A DNA stretch of 16,956 bases. It comes from an uncultured Campylobacter sp. (GTDB lineage: Bacteria > Campylobacterota > Campylobacteria > Campylobacterales > Campylobacteraceae). The first letter of the stretch is position 1; the number at the start of each line of letters is the position of its first letter. The notes under the pieces were generated by a model. That model was not told the origin of the DNA. It saw nothing but the letters and a program-made list of their open reading frames with translations, and did not search any database. The stretch spans positions 1 through 16,956 of the forward strand of contig CAAHEJ010000057.1 of NCBI GenBank assembly GCA_900772495.1, in the 5' to 3' direction. The position numbers and the translations under genes were made by a program. Of this stretch, positions 6,470 to 14,765 are shown piece after piece.

Positions 6470-6475
6470 ATTTTT
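6449..6475. terminator. 27-bp palindrome between the UPF0114 gene and mcrB
   Basis: AAAAATTTGACAA and TTGTCAAATTTTT are perfect 13-bp arms around one central C. It begins 18 bp after the stop of the upstream gene and ends in a T run on each strand, so it could act as a bidirectional terminator. It also contains the mcrB -35 box and could be an operator. Confidence 0.55.
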
Positions 6476-6493
6476 ACACTCCTAAAATTCCCC

Positions 6494-7000
6494 TCAATGA
6501 CTCCCCTTATGCAAAAAGTAAAGCCCCACGCATAGTGCTAAAATCGAGCCTGCAAGATACGACATATCCACCATAGTAACAAGTTTCATCTGCAAAACGC
6601 GCTGAAAAAAATTCACCACTAAAACCATTATGATAACCTTTGCAAGCTTATCTTTAAGCTGGTCTAGGCTATGCACTTCAAGGACTTTGGATTGTTTGAG
6701 CGTTTTAAGCTCCTCGATTTCGCTCACAAAAAGCTCATAAATCCCAAAAGAAAAGATAAAAAGCACAAGCGCCATCAAGTATAAATCCACAGCACCGATG
6801 ATTTGCCCGACTATGTCCTCGTGCAAATCGATGGCAGAGTTTGGCAAGATGAAATAATCAAAAGTGTGAATGATGACTTTGATAATGTCATAACTTGCGA
6901 TGAAAAACAGCACAAAAGCACCAAAAAGCCCAAACACCACAGGCAAAATCGTAACTATGCGGCACTTCATTAGGGCTTTTTCAAAAATTTTTTCTAACAT
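6494..7000 (-). CDS. UPF0114 (YqhA family) inner-membrane protein
   Basis: This 168-residue protein has about four membrane segments: 17-40, 66-90, 121-136 and 145-164. The DLYLMALVLFIFSFGIYELF stretch (72-91) and the preceding ILPVVFGLFGAFVLFF are recognisable features of UPF0114/YqhA. The family's biochemical role is not established. The gene follows asd after 31 bp and has its own AAAGGA site, so the two are probably co-transcribed. In C. jejuni I recall an integral membrane protein gene next to asd and flgR as well, so the pairing may be old. No unusual features are seen. Confidence 0.85.
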   Translation of the reverse strand: MLEKIFEKALMKCRIVTILPVVFGLFGAFVLFFIASYDIIKVIIHTFDYFILPNSAIDLHEDIVGQIIGAVDLYLMALVLFIFSFGIYELFVSEIEELKTLKQSKVLEVHSLDQLKDKLAKVIIMVLVVNFFQRVLQMKLVTMVDMSYLAGSILALCVGLYFLHKGSH

Positions 7001-7031
7001 TTTTTATCCTTTCAAATTTAAAGCAAAGGCA

Positions 7032-8057
7032 CTATTTGCCCTGCATTTTCAGCCATTCTTTGGCTATACGCACTGCATTTGTTGCCGCACCAACGCGGAT
7101 TTGGTCAGCCACGCACCACAAATGCAGCACATTTTTGCGGTAAATATCAGCACGAATGCGCCCGACATAAGTTTCGTTTGTGTCGCTTGTGTAAAGGGGC
7201 ATAGGGTATTTTTTGTCCTTTGGCTCATCGATAACCACGACACTTGGGGCTTTGGCTAAAATTTCACGCGCCTTTTTCGCGCTCACTTCGCTTTCAAAAT
7301 GCAGTGTCAAAGCCTCGCTATGGCTTCGCAAAACGCCCACACGCACGCAAGTTGCGCTCACTTCAAGGCTTTTGTGTAAAATCTTTTGAGTTTCATTCAC
7401 CATTTTCATCTCTTCTTTGGTGTAATCATTCTCCATAAAGACATCAATATGCGGTATAACATTGAGCGCAAGGGTGTGCGGAAAGGTTTGCGCCTTAAAT
7501 TCATCGAGTTTAAAGGCAAAAAAGCTTTGCAAGCCCGCCACAAGCTCCTCCATACCTTCTTTTCCTGCTCCGCTTGCGGCTTGATAAGTGGCTACATCGA
7601 CACGCGTGAGCTTGAAAGCATCATCAAGGGGCTTTAAAATATGCACCATTTGGATAGTCGAGCAGTTTGGATTAGCGATGATACCTGTTTTTTGCCACTG
7701 CGAAATGTCTTGGGGATTGACCTCTGGCACGACAAGCGGGACATCTTTGTCCATTCTAAAATGGCTGGTGTTGTCGATGACGAGCGCGCCTGAATCTACG
7801 GCAAACTTGGCAAATTTAGCCGACACGCTGCCGCCTGCGCTGAAAAAGGCTATATCTACGGGGTTTTCTTTAAACACGCTTTCGGTAAGCTCTTGCACGC
7901 GGTAGCGTTTGCCCTTAAATTCCACTTCACTGCCCGCACTTTTGGCACTTGCAAGCGGCAAAATGCTTGAAACAGGCAAATCAAGCTCACTCAAAACATT
8001 TAAAAGCTCCTCGCCAACCGCACCTGTGGCGCCTACAATCGCTACTTTGATACTCAT
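7032..8057 (-). CDS. asd: Aspartate-semialdehyde dehydrogenase
   Basis: Asd reduces beta-aspartyl phosphate with NADPH to aspartate semialdehyde, the branch point to lysine/diaminopimelate, threonine and methionine. It is usually essential because of its link to peptidoglycan. The 341 residues match the family. GATGAVG (9-15) is the NADP-binding loop. NPNCSTIQ (129-136) carries the catalytic Cys132. LRSHSEAL (243-250) carries His246, the acid-base residue. The ATG has AAGGA 7 bp upstream. It follows flgR after 131 bp, with its own likely promoter, and leads into the UPF0114 gene. Its product feeds the metA/metY pathway at the left of the window. No anomalies are seen. Confidence 0.97.
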   Translation of the reverse strand: MSIKVAIVGATGAVGEELLNVLSELDLPVSSILPLASAKSAGSEVEFKGKRYRVQELTESVFKENPVDIAFFSAGGSVSAKFAKFAVDSGALVIDNTSHFRMDKDVPLVVPEVNPQDISQWQKTGIIANPNCSTIQMVHILKPLDDAFKLTRVDVATYQAASGAGKEGMEELVAGLQSFFAFKLDEFKAQTFPHTLALNVIPHIDVFMENDYTKEEMKMVNETQKILHKSLEVSATCVRVGVLRSHSEALTLHFESEVSAKKAREILAKAPSVVVIDEPKDKKYPMPLYTSDTNETYVGRIRADIYRKNVLHLWCVADQIRVGAATNAVRIAKEWLKMQGK

Positions 8058-8090
8058 CGTTTGTCCTTGTTTATGTTTTTAAGGGCTTTG

Positions 8091-8096
8091 ATTGTA
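8091..8096 (-). promoter_or_regulatory. Probable asd promoter (-10 box)
   Basis: The minus strand reads TTTAATACAAT, a TACAAT -10 preceded by an A/T-rich stretch, 34 bp before the asd start. No clear -35 is seen, as is common in Campylobacter. Confidence 0.4.
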
Positions 8097-8107
8097 TTAA
8101 ATTTATC

Positions 8108-8129
8108 CTTAAATCTTGCTGAATTTAAG
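8108..8129. terminator. Weak hairpin after flgR
   Basis: CTTAAAT (8108-8114) and ATTTAAG (8123-8129) form a perfect 7-bp AT-rich stem with an 8-nt loop. It lies about 60 bp past the flgR stop. The loop and right arm include one copy of the dispersed GCTGAATTT word. Only a short T run follows on the minus strand, so termination would be weak. Confidence 0.3.
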
Positions 8130-8188
8130 CAAAATTTATGCGTAAGGACAAAAAAGACAACGGTTGAATGCAAAAGATGAATACAGCT

Positions 8189-9478
8189 TTAAATCAAATC
8201 ATACCTTTGCATTTTTTCTTTGAGCGTTGTTTCGTTCATTCCAAGCATTGCGGCGGATTTTTTCAAATCATTTTTACACTCGCTTAAAACTTCTATAATC
8301 AACTCTTTTTCAAGTATGGGAATTTCACGCTTTACCCTGCTATCTAAAAACAAATCATCGCTTGAAATTTGCGCATTTTCGCTCAAAATGCAAGCGCGCT
8401 GAACGATTGAGATAAGCTCTCTAATGTTGCCCGGATAATCATAATCCAAAAGCGCATTTTGGGCGTCCTTGCTGAGCGTTTTGCTTTCTAGTTCGTATTC
8501 TTTGCAAGTGTCCTTTAAAACCTGCTCGGCTATGCCTAAAATCTCTTCCTTGCGCTGTTTAAGCGGTGGGATTTTTATGGGGATAGTGTTTAAGCGGTAG
8601 TATAAGTCGTTTCTAAACTCGTTGTTTTCGATTTTTTTCTCTATGTTAGCGTTTGTGGCGCACACTATGCGAACATTGATTTTGATGGGCTTTGTGCCAC
8701 CAAGCCTTGAAATTTCGAGCTCTTGCAAGGCTCGCAAGAGTTTTGCTTGAATTTCAAAGGGCATTTCGCCGATTTCGTCCAAAAAAAGCGTGCCGTCATT
8801 TGCCAGCTCGAAAAGCCCGATTTTAGTGGCGTTTGCGTCTGTAAATGCGCCCTTTTCAAAGCCAAAAAGCTCGCTTTCGATGAGATTTGCGGGGATTGCC
8901 GCCATATTTATGGCGACAAAGGGCTTTTGAGCGCGTTTTGAGTTGCGGTGTATGAAATTCGCTACTAATTCTTTACCCACGCCACTTTCGCCAAAGAGCA
9001 TAACGCTCGCATCGGTTTTTGCGGCTTTTAGGCTCAAATCAAGCGTTTTTTGCAAGGCGGGCGAGCTTGCGAAAAACTCGCTGTTTGCCTTGTCTTTTTT
9101 GTCATCTTTGCCCTTGTGTGCGGTTTTTTCGCGTATGATTTTCACGCGTTTTATGGCTGTAACAAGCGTGCTTATGTCAAAGGGTTTGGTGAGAAAATCT
9201 TTAACACCAAGTCGCACCGCTTCGATAGCGCGGTTAAGCGTAGCATTGCCCGTGATGATGATGAAATCATACTTTGTGCCACATTGCTTGACAAATTCTA
9301 TCCCGTCAATCCCCGGCATATTTATGTCCGTGATGATTAAATCTACTTCATCATCGAGCTTTTTAAGCGCCTCTGTGGCGGATTTGTAAGAAGTAATGCG
9401 AAATTCCTCATACTCGCTTAAAGCGATTTCAAGGGACTTTCGCATATTTATATCATCTTCAACCACTACTAAATTCAC
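8189..9478 (-). CDS. flgR: Sigma-54-dependent response regulator FlgR
   Basis: FlgR is an NtrC-type activator; in Campylobacter it is phosphorylated by FlgS and turns on RpoN-dependent hook and basal-body genes. The 429 residues hold three domains. The receiver (1-115) has Asp8/Asp9, phospho-acceptor Asp51, Thr76 and Lys98. The AAA+ domain (about 137-370) has Walker A GESGVGKE (163-170) and Walker B GTLFLDEIGEMP. The short C-terminal HTH region (about 390-429) includes LKKSAAMLGMNETTLKEKM. The sigma-54 contact loop reads GAFTDA (210-215) instead of GAFTGA. The start is GTG with AAGG upstream, 9 bp after the preceding gene. I see no long homopolymer that would make it phase variable, unlike reports for C. 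jejuni flgR. Confidence 0.92.
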   Translation of the reverse strand: MNLVVVEDDINMRKSLEIALSEYEEFRITSYKSATEALKKLDDEVDLIITDINMPGIDGIEFVKQCGTKYDFIIITGNATLNRAIEAVRLGVKDFLTKPFDISTLVTAIKRVKIIREKTAHKGKDDKKDKANSEFFASSPALQKTLDLSLKAAKTDASVMLFGESGVGKELVANFIHRNSKRAQKPFVAINMAAIPANLIESELFGFEKGAFTDANATKIGLFELANDGTLFLDEIGEMPFEIQAKLLRALQELEISRLGGTKPIKINVRIVCATNANIEKKIENNEFRNDLYYRLNTIPIKIPPLKQRKEEILGIAEQVLKDTCKEYELESKTLSKDAQNALLDYDYPGNIRELISIVQRACILSENAQISSDDLFLDSRVKREIPILEKELIIEVLSECKNDLKKSAAMLGMNETTLKEKMQRYDLI

Positions 9479-9487
9479 GCTTTGCCT

Positions 9488-9904
9488 TTATCTTTTTTTG
9501 CGCTCTTCTATGCCAAGTTTTTCATAAGCTTCAATATCCATTTTATAAGTGCCATAACGCTTTACCAGCTCTCTGTTTAAAAAAGATATGTGCTTGGCTG
9601 TGGCGTTTGGATTTGAAGCGACATTGCGCACAAATTCAAGCCTTTTTTTCGCCTCCGCACTCAAAGCCTCGCCTTGTCTATAAGGCAACTTATGCGTGCT
9701 GATAAAACTTTCAATAAGCTCTTGCAAGGCTTGTCCCTTAAAAGAAAGTGCCTCTTCTAAGAAATCATCAAGCGTTCTTTCGCGTGCGTTTGAATTTACT
9801 TTTCTTTCGCTCACGCCCTTTTTGCTCAAACTCAGCATAAGAACAACGCCTATCAAAGCCACAAAAAGCACCGCAAAAAGCACGATAACAATGCTTGTAT
9901 TCAT
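9488..9904 (-). CDS. Small single-pass membrane protein of unknown function
   Basis: I do not recognise this 138-residue protein. It has one N-terminal membrane segment (about 4-26, VIVLFAVLFVALIGVVLML) followed by a charged, mostly helical, presumably cytoplasmic part. That part includes RTLDDFLEEALSF and a Lys/Arg-rich tail (ERKKR). There is no signal cleavage site and no enzyme motif. It sits 9 bp after ccsBA and 9 bp before flgR, with AAGGA before its ATG, so it is clearly co-transcribed. C. jejuni also has, from memory, a short hypothetical gene beside flgR that could be the counterpart. A role in flagellar signalling is possible from context only. Confidence 0.8.
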   Translation of the reverse strand: MNTSIVIVLFAVLFVALIGVVLMLSLSKKGVSERKVNSNARERTLDDFLEEALSFKGQALQELIESFISTHKLPYRQGEALSAEAKKRLEFVRNVASNPNATAKHISFLNRELVKRYGTYKMDIEAYEKLGIEERKKR

Positions 9905-9913
9905 CTTTTATCC

Positions 9914-12900
9914 TTACAATTTTTTCGCAAATTGTCGCTTAAAAAAGCTTATTATAGCCAAAATTAGCATTACAATAAAGATATACAACACAAAATTTGG
10001 AATTTTTGCCGCGTCCCCTGCTGCATACGAGTGCATACCCACGAGAAAATAATTCACGCCAAAATAAGTCATCACAATGCTCCAATACGAAAACATTGAC
10101 GCCACCGCAAAGGTGTATTGATTTGACAAGCTCGGTATAAGCCTTATGTGCAGCACGGCTGCGTAGATGAGTATGCTTATAAGCGACCAGCTTTCTTTTG
10201 AATCCCAGCTCCAATACCGCCCCCAGCTCTCATTTGCCCAAATCGCGCCCAAAAAGTTGCCGATGGTAAGCAGCATAAGCCCCAAAATCATCGCCATTTC
10301 GTTGATACGCGTGGCTTCTGTTATGTTGCGGGCTAAATTTGCGTTGTATTTGCCGTCTTTTTTCATAAAGCACAAAAGCACCAGCACGAAAACGCCAAGC
10401 AAGGTGCAAAGCCCCAAAAATCCATAACTAGCCGTTATCACAGACACATGAATGCTGAGCCAATAGCTATCCAAAACAGGCACTAAATTTGTGATTTGCG
10501 GGTCCATTTCGCCCAAATGCGCTACCCACAGCACAAGCCCAGCGAGTATGGAAGTAAGAGAAAGTGCCAGCGGGCTTTTGCGCGAGAACAAAATCCCGCA
10601 AAGCCCCAAAGCCCAAGCGATATAAATCATACTCTCATAAGCGTTGCTCCACGGGGCGCGCTCAGCCAAATAGCCACGCAAGCAAAGCCCAGCAGTAAGG
10701 GCAACAAAGGCAAAAATCGTCAGCACATAAACGAATTTAAAGGCTATGTGGATATTTGCGCTTGGGCGTAGCATTTTGTAAAGCACCAAACACAAAAGCA
10801 AAATGCCCGCAAGCAAGTAAATAGGCATAAGTTTGACAAAAATTTGCGCTGAATTTGAGAAAATTTCGGCATTTATCTTGCTTTGACTAGGCATAATGTC
10901 CTCGCCATACTTGCGTTGATAGTCCTTAATCCTTTGCAAAATCTCATCTGCCTTGCTGTAATTGCCCTCTATCAAGCCCAAAACGCTAGCGTTTATGTAG
11001 TTGCCAAACAAAAACGCCACTTCTTCACCCTCAGCTTGATTTATCAAGCCCATTTTGCTCGCCTCATCAAGCTGATTTGGGGCAAGCCAGAGATTGTCCT
11101 GCTTGCTTTGCAAAGGAAAGATTTTCAGCAAGTCCCCGCCAAGCACTAAATTTAAGATATTTGCCCGCTCATCAAGTTTGATAAGCTCTTTGTCAAAAAC
11201 TCCACGCGCGTTAGGGTTTTTGCGGTTCGCGTTTTCTACATATTTTTGCAATTTATAATTGTCATTTTCATCGAAAAAATCCGCAAAGCGAATGTATTTT
11301 TGCGGGGCATTTAGCCCTAAAATTTTAGCAAATTCAGCATTGACACCGCTGTTTTTTGGCATAATGATTATGGGTTCAAAAGCCCACCACTGCTTAAACA
11401 TAAACATAGAAATCACCACGCCGCTGGCATCTTGCCCTTGATAAGTCCTGCTTTTGTAAAGTTTTTCCAAAATCTCGCCCGCTAAGGTGTCAAGCGGAGT
11501 CATTCTGCCGCCTTGCTTTTGCACCACAAGGCTAGCGAGCTTTTGGCTGTGTTCTTTGCTGAAAGCTGGCATTTTAGCACGGCTTGTGCCTAAGTGCGGA
11601 TTTGAATTTGCGTTTAAATTCTCAGCTGTGGCTGAATTTTGAGCCGAATTCGCGCTAGAATTTGCATTTTCTTTTGAATTTGAAGCTGAATTTACACTAG
11701 AATTTGCGCTTGCATTTGTTTCATTTGCCCATAAATTTGGCGTTGCCACAAAAAAGCCCAGCGCAAAAAGCACAGCCACAGCGGTTTTAAGCGCGTCTTG
11801 GTTGATGAGCTTTGAAAGGACACGAAAGCGGGATTTTGGATTTAAAAGGCTCAAAAACATTCCCGCTATCAGCAAAAAGTAGCCTATGTAGGTTGGAATC
11901 TTACCTGGGTCCTTATTTACCGATAAAATCGTGCCTTTTTCGTCTCTATCATAAGAGCTTTGATAAAAGCGATAACCACGATAATCAAGCACATTGTTCA
12001 TAAAAATGCGGTAATCAAACTTCGTATCGCCATCTCTTACTTCAACTTCACTTGCATAAGAGCTTGGCGAGTTTGAGCCAGGGTATCTGTCCATCACAAA
12101 GTCCTTCAAATAAAGCTCAAAAGGCAAGTCAAGGCTCACAGGGCTATAAGAGACAAAAAAGAGCTGCCCGCCCACATCGACAGGCGTGGGGTTAGCGTAT
12201 TCAAAAAGCGTTATGTCCTTGCTTTGCCCCTTAAATTCTAAACTCACTTGCAAGCCATTAACGGCGTTTTGGCTTAATTTTAGCTTTTCATCGCCTATTA
12301 TCAGGCTGATGAGCCATTTGAAAAAGTTTTCATCTTGTGGGCGGTTTTTGCCCTTGTATTCTATCTTGCCGTTTAAAGACGCGAATTTAACGACAAAATT
12401 CATATTTGCTGCCGTGTAAAGTCTCTTTTCAGTAGCATCTGCGCTTGTGTGAGCCTTTAAAGTAGCGTTTTCTCCGCTAGCCATAGACATAAAATTTAAA
12501 TTCTCGCTTGAAATCACTTGCAAATTCTTGTCGATTTTGATGAAAGGCTTTGGGGCGTTGTCGTTTAAAAAGGCAAAGTTAATGCCGTTTATGTTGATAG
12601 TGTCGCCCTCGCCCAGCACAAGCTCGTTTGCGCCATCTTGCGGAGTGTTTATCATCAGCACCAAAAGTGGCGGACTTTGTGTGTCATTGACATAGCTTTC
12701 CTCCACATCAAGAAGTAAATTTTTGTATTTTAAATGCGCTGTTTCATCGTCTATTTTGAGTTTCATATCAAAGCTATTTGCAAAGGGCAGCAAAGCCACA
12801 TCTTCGCCCAAACTTTGCGTGTAGGTTTTCTCTCCACTTAAAGCGGCGAATTTCACATAGGACTTTGAGCTTACTACGCTAGCGTTAGCGCTTTGCTCTC

Positions 12901-13219
12901 TTATGTGTAAGTTGCCATCATAGCCCAAGTAGCGCGTCATCGCCGCACCCACAAGGATAAGCAAAAACGACAGGTGAAAGGTAAGCAGCGGCAGCTTTGA
13001 GCGGTTTATCATCTTGTATCTGTAAATCGCACAGGCTAAATTCAGCCCCAAAATCAGCTGGACAAAGCCAAAATAAGCCGTCCCATAAACCATAGCCCAA
13101 GCCGTGCTGGTGCTATAAGCACTCTCTATAAAGGTTGCGATAGCGCAGAAAAACGCGAAGATTAAAAACAGCACAACGCTGATTTTCAGGCTACCAAAGG
13201 CGTGTAAAACCTCTTTCAT
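9914..13219 (-). CDS. ccsBA: Fused cytochrome c synthase CcsBA (ResB-ResC)
   Basis: This System II synthase moves heme across the inner membrane and attaches it to CXXCH of apocytochromes c in the periplasm. The 1101-residue protein joins the ResB/CcsB part (1 to about 470) to the CcsA part (about 770-1101). The N-terminus has membrane helices and LTFHLSF with His82. The C-terminal part has the WWD motif WGRYWSWD (999-1006). The expected heme-ligand histidines are His924 (LSIHVSV), His1024 (LHIRL) and His1063 (VGMHSY). Their spacing fits that known for Helicobacter hepaticus CcsBA. An Asn/Ser/Ala-rich stretch (about 498-545) right after a hydrophobic segment (TAVAVLFALGFFVATPNLWA) makes it longer than some relatives. 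AAAGGA precedes the ATG. Confidence 0.95.
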   Translation of the reverse strand: MKEVLHAFGSLKISVVLFLIFAFFCAIATFIESAYSTSTAWAMVYGTAYFGFVQLILGLNLACAIYRYKMINRSKLPLLTFHLSFLLILVGAAMTRYLGYDGNLHIREQSANASVVSSKSYVKFAALSGEKTYTQSLGEDVALLPFANSFDMKLKIDDETAHLKYKNLLLDVEESYVNDTQSPPLLVLMINTPQDGANELVLGEGDTININGINFAFLNDNAPKPFIKIDKNLQVISSENLNFMSMASGENATLKAHTSADATEKRLYTAANMNFVVKFASLNGKIEYKGKNRPQDENFFKWLISLIIGDEKLKLSQNAVNGLQVSLEFKGQSKDITLFEYANPTPVDVGGQLFFVSYSPVSLDLPFELYLKDFVMDRYPGSNSPSSYASEVEVRDGDTKFDYRIFMNNVLDYRGYRFYQSSYDRDEKGTILSVNKDPGKIPTYIGYFLLIAGMFLSLLNPKSRFRVLSKLINQDALKTAVAVLFALGFFVATPNLWANETNASANSSVNSASNSKENANSSANSAQNSATAENLNANSNPHLGTSRAKMPAFSKEHSQKLASLVVQKQGGRMTPLDTLAGEILEKLYKSRTYQGQDASGVVISMFMFKQWWAFEPIIIMPKNSGVNAEFAKILGLNAPQKYIRFADFFDENDNYKLQKYVENANRKNPNARGVFDKELIKLDERANILNLVLGGDLLKIFPLQSKQDNLWLAPNQLDEASKMGLINQAEGEEVAFLFGNYINASVLGLIEGNYSKADEILQRIKDYQRKYGEDIMPSQSKINAEIFSNSAQIFVKLMPIYLLAGILLLCLVLYKMLRPSANIHIAFKFVYVLTIFAFVALTAGLCLRGYLAERAPWSNAYESMIYIAWALGLCGILFSRKSPLALSLTSILAGLVLWVAHLGEMDPQITNLVPVLDSYWLSIHVSVITASYGFLGLCTLLGVFVLVLLCFMKKDGKYNANLARNITEATRINEMAMILGLMLLTIGNFLGAIWANESWGRYWSWDSKESWSLISILIYAAVLHIRLIPSLSNQYTFAVASMFSYWSIVMTYFGVNYFLVGMHSYAAGDAAKIPNFVLYIFIVMLILAIISFFKRQFAKKL

Positions 13220-13251
13220 CGTGTATCCTTTTTTGTAAAAAATTTAAAGGC

Positions 13252-13257
13252 ATTGTA
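13252..13257 (-). promoter_or_regulatory. Probable ccsBA promoter (-10 box)
   Basis: The minus strand reads AAAAAAGATTACAAT, with TACAAT 33 bp before the ccsBA start, in a 216-bp intergenic stretch (13220-13435). That stretch also holds the palindrome TTTTTTGCAAAAAA at 13395-13408 and a copy of AAATTCAGC at 13384-13392. No strong terminator of the upstream gene is evident. Confidence 0.4.
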
Positions 13258-13435
13258 ATCTTTTTTGGTTGCTGTGTGTTTGCTTGTATGAAAATTTATT
13301 GATTTTTTTGTTAAAAAGTGTTGATTGATGAGTTATGAATTTTTATACACTCGTCATTGCAAGTAAATTCTGAAAAATTGCTTAAATTCAGCATTTTTTT
13401 GCAAAAAAGCCACATTCGCCGTGTTTAGACACTGC

Positions 13436-14704
13436 TTAAATACTTATATCAAATTGTCTATCTCTTAAATTTATCGTGTCGCCTATGGTGCTGATACTTG
13501 TTGAGTAGGTGTCTAAAAAGGTGTTATAAAGCTCATCGACAATTTTGCTTAAATTTTCATAATCAAGCCCGCCTGTATCTTTGCTTGAAAGCCCCAAAAA
13601 TTCAGCACTTCTTTGCTGAAAACTTTCTTTAAATTCAGCGTAAAAATTCTCAAATTTTTCTTTGTTGAATTCAAGGTAAGTGTTGTCAAATTCGTCCTTT
13701 TTTTCGTCAAAAATTTTGTCCCTCAAATGCCATTTCAAAATCGCTTGCTCGTTGCTGTTTAAATCATCAAATTCCACTCCGCTAGCGAGTTTGTCAAGGG
13801 ATTGTTTTACCCACATATCGCTTGTTTTTGCGTTGTTGAGTGTGATACCATCTGGGTTGTTTAAGCCTTTTTGAGCGTTGAGTTTTTTAAAATTTACGGC
13901 TGCAAAAGCCATCTCAGCCGCGTTAAAAAGCTCTCCGCGCGCCCTTGTCGTCTCAGCTTGCAACCTTTCTCCGCCCATTTCGTTGTAAGTGAGTTTGCCG
14001 TCTAAATTCTTGTCCTTTTTAATCATCTTGTCAAGTTCTATGCCTATGGTTTTTGAGCCAAAATCCCCTTGCAAGCTCGTTGCCGTCTCTTTGAAAGCCT
14101 TGTTTTCGTTAAATGGCGTGGTAAAATCGCCGTCAAGTTTTATATAAGATTCTACAAAACTCAGATTTGAAATCTCGCCCGTGTCCGTGTTTTCTAGGGT
14201 TTGAGCCACAAAGCCTGAGCGCACATTTTTAAGCTCGCTTTCGCTAAAAAAGCCGTCTGCATTTTTATCCGCTTTCAAATAGCCCCTTGTGTAAGCAATA
14301 TCCGCATACCAGCCCGCGACAAAGTTTTCCGCCTTGCCGCTTAAAATGTATGAGCCATCGGCTCGCTTTTTCAAATCATCGCTGCCAAATTCACGCCCCA
14401 AAGCCGACAAGCTCTCTCCGCTTAACGCGCTTCTTGTGAGCTTGCGCGTGATAGGGTCGCGAAAGTAAATAGTCGTCATTCCAGCCTCAGCGCGCCGCAC
14501 CTCATCGCTTATGCGGGCGTTAAAGACTTTTTCATACTCTTTTTTCTCGCTCGCGCTTGCTTCTTTGTTGCTTTGGCGTTCTATTTTGTGGCTGTTTGCA
14601 GCTGAATTTTGACTTTGAGTAAGGATTTTAGGCTTTGCGTTTAGGTTAAATTCAAAGCGTTTAAACACGGTAGCACCTGTGAAATTGAGCGCACTTAAAT
14701 TCAT
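13436..14704 (-). CDS. EF-hand calcium-binding domain protein of unknown role
   Basis: The 422-residue protein has no signal peptide or membrane segment that I can see. Two loops match the canonical 12-residue EF-hand exactly. Loop one, DKNADGFFSESE (146-157), has ligands Asp146, Asn148, Asp150, Ser154 and Glu157. Loop two, DKNLDGKLTYNE (231-242), has Asp231, Asn233, Asp235, Thr239 and Glu242. They are about 85 residues apart, so they are not a tight pair. A degenerate DTGEIS stretch near 174 may be a third. The N-terminal 75 residues are Asn/Ser/Lys-rich and probably disordered, and the C-terminal half is charged and helical. Calcium binding is a fair inference; function is unknown. It follows the autotransporter gene by 61 bp with AAAGGA before the ATG. 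Confidence 0.75.
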   Translation of the reverse strand: MNLSALNFTGATVFKRFEFNLNAKPKILTQSQNSAANSHKIERQSNKEASASEKKEYEKVFNARISDEVRRAEAGMTTIYFRDPITRKLTRSALSGESLSALGREFGSDDLKKRADGSYILSGKAENFVAGWYADIAYTRGYLKADKNADGFFSESELKNVRSGFVAQTLENTDTGEISNLSFVESYIKLDGDFTTPFNENKAFKETATSLQGDFGSKTIGIELDKMIKKDKNLDGKLTYNEMGGERLQAETTRARGELFNAAEMAFAAVNFKKLNAQKGLNNPDGITLNNAKTSDMWVKQSLDKLASGVEFDDLNSNEQAILKWHLRDKIFDEKKDEFDNTYLEFNKEKFENFYAEFKESFQQRSAEFLGLSSKDTGGLDYENLSKIVDELYNTFLDTYSTSISTIGDTINLRDRQFDISI

Positions 14705-14765
14705 CTTTCATTCCTTTAAAAAATGTCCCTAGTAAATCGGCAAAAATTTGTTTTATTTTAGTGGG

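Larger units (their letters stand above)
23..14609. repeat. Dispersed 9-mer AAATTCAGC / GCTGAATTT, 13 exact copies
   Basis: As AAATTCAGC it starts at 23, 1140, 1267, 11330, 13038, 13384, 13598 and 13631. As GCTGAATTT it starts at 8118, 10848, 11631, 11685 and 14601. The copies at 1140, 8118 and 13384 are intergenic, so coding preference alone does not explain it. None occurs between 1276 and 8117, which includes all of mcrBC, and none within the autotransporter gene. Confidence 0.6.

Noticed and set aside
8943..9389. Long plus-strand open frames opposite flgR (also 9050-9340)
   Set aside because: They lie wholly inside a confident gene on the other strand, have no ribosome site or family features, and reflect its codon pattern.
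8189..9478. Phase variation of flgR by homopolymer slippage
   Set aside because: The longest runs in the gene are about seven T or A, and there is no poly-G tract of the kind that varies in Campylobacter.
13395..13408. TTTTTTGCAAAAAA as a strong terminator of the EF-hand gene
   Set aside because: A self-complementary A/T run with no loop is expected by chance in AT-rich DNA and gives no stable hairpin.
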